From assembly GCA_916610825.1 (NCBI GenBank), contig OU744449.1, positions 2,430,001 to 2,494,000 on the forward strand: DNA of 64,000 nt. Direction: 5' to 3'. The position numbers were made by a program, and so were the translations under genes. The notes beneath the pieces were generated by a model. That model was not told the origin of the DNA and did not search any database. It saw only the letters and a list, made by a program, of their open reading frames with translations. This DNA is from Haliclystus octoradiatus (taxonomy: Eukaryota > Cnidaria > Staurozoa > Stauromedusae > Haliclystidae). Positions 46,701-55,800 of the stretch are shown piece by piece; position 1 is the first letter of the stretch, and each line of letters begins with the position of its first letter.

Positions 46701-48378
46701 GTTCATGAACTAATTCATGAACTTTTCATAAACTGCATACAAGATGTTCACAACAGTCCATAAATGTTTGTAGAGTTCATGAACTGTTCATCAACTGTTC
46801 TGGAGGTTTATGAACTGTTCATGAACTCAATAATTTTTTGTGCAGAGTTAAAGAATTCCATTGAAAAATCTGAATTCCTCCTTTTTATTTTCTCTCAAAT
46901 TAAAAACAGCTTAAGTATTGGTTCTGCTGCTGTATTTGCATGGTGGATTTCTTTCGTTTTTATTAGATTGATGGACTCTCTCGTGCTTGCTTATTTTATG
47001 TGCAAGTCTTATTTGATTATCTCTTTATATTTATAGGCTGATACTAAAATAGCCAAAGATGGTGAAGGAGAAGTCACTCAGAAATGGGCTGAGGTATTTA
47101 TAGAATCTTAATTTTTTGCAACAGTCTTATGTCATCACAAATGGAAAATTTTCCTCACAGATACGTTTTCTCAAGATTATCGACACTAAGTGTATATAAG
47201 CAGTGTTTCTATTTCTGGGGGAAAAGAATCAGAGCGAGATAAAAACATGATTTTAATGAACTGTGTTTATATCGAGGTCAGAGCCGTTTCACTTCCCCAG
47301 GCACTAGAATATCACATGCTTTGGGCCCACGATTTTAAATAAACCCTTATGAGATGTTACCATGGCCATTGAGTACATTTTCAAGCATAGCCAGGTCCTG
47401 GTTACACCATCATCGATCATCATAGTTTCTTCATTGTTCGAATCAACGGTTTCAAAATAATGTAAAGTCAAAATTGGCTTAGATACCTTCTAGAATCAGG
47501 CCCGTGCCTAATGAACAACATGACGTTATGCCCAAGAAACGTAAAAACATCCCTGCGTAACTCAATTCCTTTTGTCTGTTTATGAACGTGTCATAATAAT
47601 ACATAATAAATGGTCATAAACTGAAGATATTCTCTTATTTCTCACCATAGGCCTCTGCTCATTATAGCGCTGCCAAAGTGGAACTTGAATCTGTTTGCAA
47701 AGTGTTATCAAGCGAATTAATTGAATTTGATTATCGAAAAGAACAAGAACTACGACAAATATTTATGGATTATGCTGAGAGTCGATCTGAGTATTTTGAA
47801 AAGGTAACTAAATTGAATTTCAAATGATTAGGGTTTAGTTAAACGTATGATTGAAATTATATGTGCAATTTATTTGAATGATGTAAGGTTAAGGCTAGTA
47901 TGTCCGTGTTCTTGTAACCAAACATTTTCTAATTGATTTGTATCGTTATATAAATATGTTTGTTTTCTATACAGCGTAATACCTGTTTTAATGACCATAT
48001 AATGGTCGGTATAAACAGGTGCTAGGTTTGTAAAAACTTTATGTAGTTAAATTAAAACACATGGAGCTAACCTTTGCCAATCATATGAGCTAATACAATA
48101 TACGATCTTATATAAGACTAAAGTATGTAGGCGTTAAACTGTCTGGCAAAGATGTGGATATACGCACAAACCCGCAAACACAATTTAAAAAGGAAATTAA
48201 TCTATGCTCAGTTTAGGACGCTGACGCTGGTGGCTGCTGACTTTTCAACGTTCAATGTTCTGCTGCTTATTTTGAATCTTTTGTGTTTACATTTCAGTTA
48301 CAAAGCAAATGGTACGGCGTAAAACTGATGCTTGAGCTAGACATATCACGTGACAACCGAGCAATGGATTTTTCATAA
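28728..48378 (+). CDS. PX-BAR sorting-nexin-like protein with coiled coil and zinc finger
   Basis: There are 22 exons, all phase-consistent, giving 569 aa: 28728-28871, 29670-29758, 31385-31438, 32390-32462, 33151-33231, 34112-34174, 35581-35645, 36546-36605, 37732-37822, 38950-39033, 39264-39318, 40444-40493, 40873-40923, 41708-41827, 42446-42524, 43404-43465, 44774-44821, 46013-46081, 46340-46420, 47037-47093, 47651-47803, 48298-48378. An in-frame TAG at 28716 supports the start. Residues 1-48 are Ser/Asp-rich. Residues 49-150 form a coiled coil. C182xxC185...H197xxxC201 looks like a small zinc finger. A PX-like domain spans about 210-320 (FKVTTNTTIPSF, TEFVWFRGAL, IVPP), closest to the SNX5/6/32 type but without their long helical insertion. 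About 321-569 is helical and BAR-like. PX-BAR proteins shape and sort endosomal membrane. The TEF in place of an RRY/RRF motif suggests no canonical PI3P site. The zinc finger plus coiled coil in front is unusual. Confidence 0.85.
29896..29922. repeat. CA microsatellite
   Basis: Run of ACACAC/CACGCACAC dinucleotides in an intron of the sorting-nexin-like gene. Confidence 0.85.
30509..30856 (+). mobile_element. Older tRNA-derived SINE with 10-bp target-site duplication
   Basis: A diverged copy ('ggggattatctcagatggcgaacg', 'gtggctcaaatcccctgaagg') that lacks the usual 3' end. AATCGCAATA at 30499-30508 and 30857-30866 marks the duplication. Confidence 0.85.
31532..31701. mobile_element. hAT-like MITE, GGTCCGACAAAAG ends, in intron
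   Basis: Starts CGGTCCGACAAAAGCAG and ends CTTCTGTCGGACCATG. The interior 'cctctaggattccagaag' is shared with 41847-41988 and 44906-45081. The duplication is not clear in this copy. Confidence 0.75.
32181..32342. mobile_element. TA-type MITE, ACAGTGAAACCTGTA family
   Basis: Begins ACAGTGAAACCTGTATATAACAG, contains the repeated 'actatagacaggtggc' module and ends AACAAGTTTGATTATA. Its right end is 48 bp upstream of the exon at 32390. Confidence 0.8.
32733..32907. mobile_element. TA-type MITE, same family, reversed
   Basis: Reverse orientation: 'gttataacggtcacctctatacagcgg' at the start and 'atatacaggtttcactgta' at the end. Intron of the sorting-nexin-like gene. Confidence 0.8.
32940..32990. 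repeat. TTCATGAAC repeat fragment
   Basis: 'gttcatgaaactgttaatggacctcctgaactgttcatg' matches the ends of the palindromic MITE at 17846-17980. Confidence 0.5.
33618..33785 (+). mobile_element. Second SINE family, fragment without head
   Basis: Keeps 'ggttgacgtcagaaagggcaatg' and 'aaaaaagctactagctttcccggcttgtgg' but not the tRNA-like head. Confidence 0.65.
33895..34025. repeat. TTCATGAAC palindromic repeat copy
   Basis: 'ctgttcatgagctgtttataagg' and 'ggttcatgaattgttcatgaactcaac', a diverged member of the TTCATGAAC family. Confidence 0.55.
34891..35466. mobile_element. TA-type MITE split by a nested hAT-like MITE
   Basis: The left part (34891-35016) and right part (35408-35466) together make one ACAGTGAAACCTGTA-family element, ending GTTTGACTGTA. 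The break falls inside 'gaccactatag', where the element at 35017-35407 has inserted. Confidence 0.85.
35017..35407. mobile_element. Nested hAT-like MITE with TAGGGATGCGAATCGA ends
   Basis: 391 bp with inverted ends TAGGGATGCGAATCGA / TCGATTCGCATCCCTA. The flanks ACCATTAT (35009-35016) and ACCACTAT (35408-35415) are an 8-bp duplication with one mismatch. The left third is a tandem array of ATCGATTAATCGATTAAT-like units. No transposase. Confidence 0.88.
37157..37209 (-). ncRNA. Hammerhead-like ribozyme, slightly decayed (Penelope-type)
   Basis: On the minus strand: GAGCAGTA, CTGATGA, an imperfect AGC/GCT stem II, GAA, stem III ACAAG..CTTAT, then C and TGCTGCT. One stem III pair is lost relative to the copy at 51658-51709, with which it shares about 150 bp of flanking sequence. 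Activity is doubtful. Confidence 0.6.
37855..37940. mobile_element. TA-type MITE fragment
   Basis: 'aaccagctatatcaacctttataaaaggtcacctgtccatag' resembles the core of the ACAGTGAAACCTGTA family. Confidence 0.45.
38641..38825. mobile_element. TTCATGAAC palindromic MITE
   Basis: Starts AACAGTTCAGGAGTTCATGAACAG and ends 'gttcatgagcttctgaactgtttttcgcag', matching the inverted ends at 17846-17980. About 125 bp upstream of the exon at 38950. Confidence 0.65.
39402..39777 (-). mobile_element. tRNA-derived SINE with 11-bp target-site duplication
   Basis: Minus copy, tRNA head at the right ('gtggttc' box B and A box readable on the minus strand). Flanked by GTATATATATT at 39381-39391 and 39778-39788. 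Confidence 0.88.
41195..41395. repeat. TTCATGAAC palindromic repeat copy
   Basis: 'aactgttcatgaacacgttatgaacttatgaacagc' and 'gaattattcatgaacacc', a diverged array of the TTCATGAAC family in an intron. Confidence 0.55.
41504..41674. mobile_element. TA-type MITE, ACAGTGAAACCTGTA family, full length
   Basis: TACAGTGAAACCTGTATATAAC to GACCGTTATAACAGGTTTGACTGTA. The ends are imperfect inverted repeats bounded by TA. Ends 34 bp upstream of the exon at 41708. Confidence 0.85.
41847..41988. mobile_element. hAT-like MITE, CAGGGTCCGAC ends
   Basis: CAGGGTCCGACAGAAG at the left, CCTTTTGTCGGACCCTA at the right. It follows the exon at 41708-41827 by 19 bp. The flanking 8 bp match only in part. Confidence 0.8.
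43017..43197. mobile_element. TA-type MITE, ACAGTGAAACCTGTA family
   Basis: TACAATGAAACCTGTATATAACGG to GCGTTAACAGGTTTGGCTGTA, with the usual duplicated 'actatagacaggtg' modules. Confidence 0.85.
43741..43946 (+). mobile_element. Second SINE family, best copy
   Basis: tRNA-like head 'gcggccttggtgtagtggct' with box B 'ggttcaatccc', then 'ggttggcgtcaggaagggcatccggc', and a tail ending 'agcttacccggttcgtgg' followed by A-rich sequence. Confidence 0.85.
44906..45081. mobile_element. hAT-like MITE, CAGGGTCCGAC ends, perfect 8-bp TSD
   Basis: Inverted ends CAGGGTCCGACAAAAG / CTTTTGTCGGACCCTG. GTTATGTT occurs at 44898-44905 and again at 45082-45089. This is the reference copy for the family. A TA-type MITE starts 12 bp further on. 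Confidence 0.9.
45094..45274. mobile_element. TA-type MITE, reversed full copy
   Basis: TACAGTCAAACCTGTTATAACGGTC to ATACAGGTTTCACTGTA, the same family as 41504-41674 in reverse. Confidence 0.85.
45357..45401 (-). ncRNA. Decayed hammerhead ribozyme
   Basis: Minus strand: CTGT, CTAATGA, TCACA...TGTGA, AA, CTCTGAGTAACTG. The core G is mutated (CTAATGA instead of CTGANGA), which should abolish activity. It resembles the foldback hammerheads at 10.5-11.3 kb. Confidence 0.55.
45617..45700. repeat. 28-bp tandem repeat, three identical units
   Basis: Units at 45617-45644, 45645-45672 and 45673-45700, each beginning ATACAATATTTTTCC. The array directly follows a 'cagggtccg' end of the hAT-like MITE family. 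Confidence 0.9.
46660..46850. mobile_element. TTCATGAAC palindromic MITE copy
   Basis: 'gaaacagttcatgaactgttcatt' at the left and 'ggtttatgaactgttcatgaactcaataattttttgtgcag' at the right. Intron of the sorting-nexin-like gene, about 190 bp upstream of the exon at 47037. Confidence 0.6.
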
Positions 48379-49716
48379 TTCACAATACTTTCTGCATTGT
48401 AAATATAATGCACTATGCACTATCATTTCCTAGCAGTACAAAATAGAATAACATAATTTAATATGCTGTGAATTTAACAATGACGATTGTTATACTTGAC
48501 AGTAAAATAGCATCAACTAATTTGAATAATTTATACAAATTTATATTTTTGTATTTCAATTTTCACGTTATGGGACATTTTCCTATTATTGCATAAACGC
48601 AAATGAATTTTATATCAGCATGAATTAAATCAAAGAATTCAATTTTTGGAAGAAAGCAAAACAGCAGGCTGGAGATAATATATCACATAATACGAACAGT
48701 ATACATAATGACTAACACACTCGTCGAATCTCAAAGATCGAATTGGTGTATAATAATCTTTAATTAAGTCATGGAAAAGTTTAAATGAACATTATTTATT
48801 TATGGGAATAGAAATATAATAGCCAACACACAATTTATTATGCTTGTATGTATTTTCTGTTTCACGTTTATCCTACTCCCGATCCTAATGAGTTACAATC
48901 AAACGTGGATTTTTATTTTCTTATTCAATTTGAATAGCTGTACCAATAATTGATTACATCGTATTATGAGATGAGTGAGTGGCTGTTTCCAGTTCAGATT
49001 AATCTTTAATCCATCTATTTCTTGAATGTACTTATTCCACAGATTCATATTTTTAAGTCCTAGGTAGCTCTTTATAGTGATATTTGCTTGTTATTTAGTT
49101 ATTTGAAATTACAAAAAATTTTTAACTAAGGAATCGCATTTAAAATATTTTTGTGCATTGGAACATGTGTTTGGAAGGAAAACCTTTAAAGACTGTAATA
49201 TAGGACTTTACATTATTGGTTAGATGGGATGGGTAATGAAATGTCAGTAAGTCCCGGTGGGATGATATCCATATATCGGGTATGCCGTTTTGAAGGGGAT
49301 GCATTACTCGATGAATTTTTAGGTATCGTTATCATACATATCATTATCATCACTGCTTTCTGAAAGTTTCGTATTAGAAAATACCAACTTTTCCGAAAGG
49401 CACTAGCCGACTTAAAACTAGAACCGGCTTTTCATTAACATGGATCTGTTAAATAACTGGAGTGAATTATCCGCCAAAGAATCCTTCTTCGGGAGAGAAA
49501 AACGCATTCCATTTTAATAATCTTCGCACTCCTGTAGCATCAACATTATTAATATTTGATATTAATTATTGTGTTTTATTTCATCATTGTTTAAGTATAA
49601 GCAGTATAAATTATCGAGATTATCATGACTGGCTTTACTCCACCTTTCCGGTGACGTCATCATTACATGGATGTTGATGATTTCAAAAGCTCATGTTTTC
49701 CCCTGCATTAGTACGC
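48379..49716. other. Intergenic, no recognised gene
   Basis: Contains the 3' UTR of the sorting-nexin-like gene and the region upstream of the metallopeptidase gene. No ORF or repeat with a recognisable signature. Confidence 0.4.
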
Positions 49717-49723
49717 TATAAAA
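49717..49723 (+). promoter_or_regulatory. TATA box of the metallopeptidase gene
   Basis: TATAAAA in 'acgctataaaatcagc', 143 bp upstream of the signal-peptide ATG. This spacing suggests a 5' UTR of about 110-120 nt. Confidence 0.55.
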
Positions 49724-49865
49724 TCAGCTGCTGTATGAGTTGTCAATCAGTCAGTACACCAGTGTCAATATTGGTTGATCAATACAAACGGTCAAATCAT
49801 AATAAAAAGTGTGAGCACGATCTTTAACTATAGGATATAACATTCGGTATCGTCAGCAAATTAAT

Positions 49866-52800
49866 ATGAAATTGATTGTACATATACTGGTTATATTTGG
49901 TAAGTACCCTCTGATTATACAATATTTTATATAATAGCGTATAGATGGACATGATATGAAATATTTTGTTGTTCTCTGAATCTCTGAGCCTGGATGACAA
50001 AGCTTCGAAACAAATTTCCCTCTTGTCAATTTAATGACAGCAAACTCAGAAAAATATACAGAAAACAAACGACCAGAAATTACGACAAAGTATAATATTT
50101 ACGATACCAGCCAATAAAATACATTATTGATGAGATATAGGCGATATAATATACAGAATAATACAATGTATCTTCTAAGAGTATAACTTAATCTTTGCAG
50201 TGGATAAAATGCAAATGTTGGCCTAATTTGTATTTGTTTGATGTATTTGTGATCCATGATCAAGTATAATATTATCACTATTTTACTTCCGTATGTCAGA
50301 GAAGTCAAAGAAGCTCCGGTAACTCCGGTTTTCGCAAGTAAAACTGTAAAACGATGTCATTTGTTACAACTGTCTTTGTTGTCAAATTTCAAAACCTTAC
50401 AAGTCTTAAAAAAAGATATATAGGCGAATTACGGTAACAGAAAAATGCATTAAACTTTTCTATATAATTAGTTATACGGTCAGAATTATCAGAATTACAG
50501 TTACACGACATTGTCAATTATATTGGCAAGGTTTATGGTCTAATTTATAGTGCTGAAATCGATATTTAAACAATTAAAAGCCGAGACCAAATCTAGTAGA
50601 AATCGACTAATGTTTTACAATTACAAACAAAGCTAATTACAATTCAATCTTGACGGCAAAAATTAATATGTGATCAATCAATCAATGTCAATCAATGACA
50701 ATCAATGTCAATCAAATCATGATTTAAGGAATGGGAACTATCGAGCAAACAATCATTTGATAATCAGTCGGGTTATTCTAAATGGAGATAACGGGGGGAT
50801 ACCTGAAGGGCAAAATGTAATGTAAACCAAACAAATATCGATAGCACTGATAGTGTTCACTCTGTTTAGTAGCTGCCTTGCCCATGTACGAGTTAGTGTA
50901 TCTAATAAGAGCTGTAGCTCTCGTATTCCAGTTTCTATATGTCTCCGTATAGATGGCGTCTGTGACATGTATTTTTCAAATGGATTCAATGTTTCTTCAT
51001 TTTGAAATAAAGCATAATGACAACCATTTATAAATATTGATTGTGTATTTATATTTAGCCTGTGTTAATTGCGCTCCAACATTAAAACTGGATGTGGGGA
51101 TTTACGCACCAGATTTACACAATGTAGAAGGCAGAGGTAAGGACATTGTTCATCTGTTTCCCGTTTTATGCTCCGGGGGGCCCCTAGGAGTGCCAGTAGA
51201 GAATGGGGTCATTGGGCCTATATATAGTTCGTTGAGGTTTGGCCTATGCTGTAATTAAGAAAAATATTAATTTTCTTCTGAATTTGCTCTTTTCTATCCG
51301 GGGGGTAACTCTCATACTTTTGGTATCCTGGAACGTTCAAATGCTAGAGGGTATTATTTCTGTACTCAGTGATCTATATAATGCAATATTAGCCTACATA
51401 TATATTACTTTATATATTACACCGCTTCCATCATTATTGCTTGAAATCATATTAATTATTTGGTAATTGTGTTATCATATAACTATACATGCTATCATAT
51501 CTAAACGAAAAGAGTCATTACCAAAGAAACAATAGAGTTGTATGCCATGTATCAATGAGGCTTCTCAGCTGCAATACGCATCACACACATTACATTCAAA
51601 ATGCTATACCATCCACATCCATAAAGTGGCCATCTGCTATATATATATATATATATATAGCAGCAGACAAGTACATGTTTCTGGCCATTAGCCTTCATCA
51701 GTACTGCTCAGTGAGCGAACAAGGAACTGACTTCAGTATATAACCTAAGTCAAGATGAGTTATAAATGTGGTGAAAAAATTCATCACATGTAAAAAACAT
51801 CTGTGCCATACCAGAGTGCTCAAACTACCGAAGTAGTGGGCAATGCATATCGCAAATAGTATAGACACATCCCAAGTCGATAGTGCTCAAAATTGTGCAT
51901 GCGCAATTGAGACATACATAGCAGCATACGAATTATATATATAATGGTCATTATAGGAATTTCTAAGGGATCGTTCATTATTTATTCCACGGCGGAGTAC
52001 CGAAGAGAACCGAAATTCTATGGAAATTTTTTTCTTACCCACCCTTTCAAGTGGAAAAAAAATAAATTACCCACTCCCAAATACTTTAATCTTGTTTAAA
52101 AACCAACTGATGGAATAATAACTTTCATCGAATGCCTATTAACAATATTTTGGGTATCTGTGAAGCATATAACTGATTTTTTAATTATTTTCATAATGTA
52201 AAACTGAACTCAATATTGTAGTTCAACCTCTATTCAGAAAATAAAAGTCTCCATAAGTCATGCTGCCCATAAATAGCACAGGCACGAGCTATCATGACTC
52301 ATGAGGAATAATCTGATTCCCAGAACACATTGGATAATTCTCCAATCAACAACGATAAGGAGTAATTTAATTTTGGACTTTCTTATTTAATATTATTCAC
52401 ATATTCTACTTTTATTTTCTTGAATAATTTTTGAACAACTTCAATATTTTATCAAGATCAAAGAAAAACGAGGTCAAAAAAATTACCCCCCCCCCCTTTT
52501 CATCAATCAAAATCTAGTCTACCCAACCCCAATCTCTTCGGTACCCCCCCCCCCCCCCCCCCGTGGTGTGAATAATGAACGGTCCCTAACTGAAACAGCA
52601 ATTTTGTCAAATCAAGCCCGTATATAAAGGCCACCTGAAAATTGTGGTCAATTTCGCTATGCTTCTTCGGTGACTGCTATATATACAGGTTTCACTGTAC
52701 AAGTTTTCTGTGTTTCCTCAACAGCACATAGTACAGCTGTTGATAACACTACTAATTTTGGCACACCCTTTGCTGGAAATCGCCCTGGCAATCCATCAGA

Positions 52801-55800
52801 TGACGATGCCTGTGACACTGTATTAAACTACATACCAAGACATCTGACATTTATCACAAGATATAATTATTATAGCAAATATACGCATGCGTATGGTATT
52901 CCAATTCTTGGCAGAGGTACTTCAGATGCTGCGTTAAAAAGGGCATGTTACGTAGTGAAATTTTTACTTGCTGATCGATACACAATCAGATATTATTTAT
53001 ATAAGGTAATGGATCTACATTTGCATGTGTAACCATCGTAGTAATCGTCATTATTCAGTGCCCAACTTTAAGCCAATAGGCTTTTTATGTGGTTGGCCCT
53101 GGGGTAATTCCTGGGTATGCAAGACATGGGTTGCCATTTTGTTTGACAGATAATGGCCGGGCTCAACGTTTCTGGCCACATTGAAAATGATACCCCTAGC
53201 ATTATCATTAAGTTTGAAATGGTATGTCCAAATTTGAAATTATCCTAAAACTTATATATCTCAACATTTTATTTTTCAATCTTTAATTCGACTACCCCAA
53301 TTTTCTTTCAATATCCCAGAAAAGTTACCCATCAACAACGGCACGTCCCCGTATATCATTCGTGTGAGAGTCACGCCCGCGGGACTGGCCTGACATAGTT
53401 TAACATGTTTTAAGATAGGATATAAGACCCGAGATTATGCGTCCAACTTCCACACATCGACTGGACGATTAGGACGAGTGATTTTTAAGGGGCACCGTTT
53501 CGAGATTACGAAAATCATGAAATTTTACATTATAGATCTAGAAAGTTATGGAACTGTTTGAGCTTTCTTCTGGTCGTAAAACATTAAATAAAAGTGTTTC
53601 ATTTCTACATTTCTGCGTCACTTTTGTTCAATGTTTCCCTGTTAGAATTATGGCAGAGTTGGAATCATGGCTAGTAACGAAGGTACGACATCAATCCCAG
53701 AGCATCGGTTTTTAGGTTCTTGGTGGGACACACGAGCAAGAGGATTAGGAGGAACGCTAGCTATCCCTATTTCAACTGGAGGAGAAGAGAATCTGTTATG
53801 CTGGTCTAATGATAGGTAAATATATTGTTCATAGAATTCCGTCTGTCATATATCGTCACGTGACAATCTTAGAGTATTTTAGTACCTAGACCTCTTACAT
53901 CGGTAATTAAGTTGATGTTTCGTAAAAGAGATCAGATTCAGTTGAACACCAGTTTCTCTTTCTAGTGGCTCTTTTCGCTGAGAGCAATGATTGTAAATGC
54001 TCTATATTGATCTCAGGCACCACACTGCAGATCATTTTAAACAGATTTCATGGCATATAGGCCTAGATTTAATCCATATTGGTCAATGTCATATTACTCA
54101 AAATATCTTGCATATTCATAATATATGTACTGTGAAACCTGTATATAACGGCCAGCTAAAAGAGGTAGATAAATTGACCACTATAGATAGGTGGCCTTTA
54201 TATAAAGGTTTGATTCAATAGAAAATACTATTTTAGACATTGAAAGAGTGACCACTATAGACAGGTGGCCGCTGTATAGAGGTGACCGTTATAACAGGTT
54301 TGACTGTATTGTCAATATTCTCCAAACTCTTGAATGTCTACTTTTAGATATCGTGTAGAAGATATTTTCCTTCATGAATTCTCCCACGGAATCCAAGAGA
54401 TTGCTGTTACTGCTGGTATCCGTGGTTACAATTCAAGATTACAACAAGCTTATAATTGGGCACGTAGTCGTGGATTATGGAGAAATACTTATGCTATGGA
54501 TACGTGGAAAGAATACTTTGGTGAAGGAGTTCAGAGTTATTTCAATGTTAACGCATATTCAGCTACACCCAATGGAATTCATAATCATGTCAATACAAGA
54601 GCGAAATTATATTCTTATGACAGAACATTATATAATCTAATCAAAGAGATTTTCCCATGTGGTAATATTATTGTGGATCGATGTGATCGATCAGGTAAGT
54701 TAATCCGATTCATTCTTCTATCTTGGATATATGATCGTAATTCTTCTCTGAGAAAAAGTATATAAAATAAAAATGAAACTAAAAATTTAATGAAATTGTA
54801 TTTCCTAGAAGGAGGTTGAGACCTGGATAGTTTGCATACAGAGTATTGATCCATTTTTAAATTATTTTTATCCATTGTATAATACGTTTAAATGTATACG
54901 GTTGATGTTAAATGAGATATAAGACAACACATTCTGTAACAACTTCAAAAGTAAAATGTCATAGATATGGAACTTGCGCTGTCAACAAATAATTCACCGT
55001 ACAGTGTAATAGTTTAGATGGAATCGTATAGTTTTCAACCTTTATTTCAAATAGCTGGAATGCTCCATAATCGCAGCATTTCGAGGGCAAATTTCAATAG
55101 GAATACGCTGAAACAATCCATCCAATATAATTTTTAGTCTGATGGCAGAATACCGTACTTATCCGCTACAATTTCTAACCGGTATAGTGGAATCATCACC
55201 TTAGTTTTAGGTATATTAATTCCATTGAACTACTGTATTATACTCTCACGTTGAAGTATATATGAGTACCAGATTGTCTGATTTGCCATTGTTATCAGTT
55301 AATATCAATCACTTATCTATCTATTATAGCTATCATATCAAATCAATGATCGCATATTGTTTTGATAATCTTTTTATTCATCTCAATCAAACATTTTGAC
55401 ACAATTTAAATCTAGCCTAAAGCCAATTTTTATTTCAAATTCTGATAATCAGTATACTGTATGTGTTAAATGGTAAATATTAATTATTTTATAATTATTT
55501 TTCTATACTAAAGTAAAGTAATGTAGACAGTGTCGAACCGAAGGCCCCCGTATCACTCCTCTATTTCTAGATGAGTGGCTTTTTCGCTGAGAGCAATGAA
55601 TTCAAGCGGCTTTGTTGATCTCAGTCGCGACACTGCAGATCAATTTCAACAAATTTCATGGCAGATAGGTCATCAAGATTGTCAATGCGCAACGATGCGC
55701 CGCAGCTCAACGGTGCACCAATTCCATTCGCCATCCTCAGAGGGTACTCACATTTGATGTTTCAGATAAAGTCAAGGCTGAGTTGACCTTAGGGGGATTT

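Noticed and set aside
54374..54640. 88-aa ORF overlapping the metallopeptidase exon in another frame
   Set aside because: Shadow frame. The HEFSH frame is supported by splice phases and domain content.
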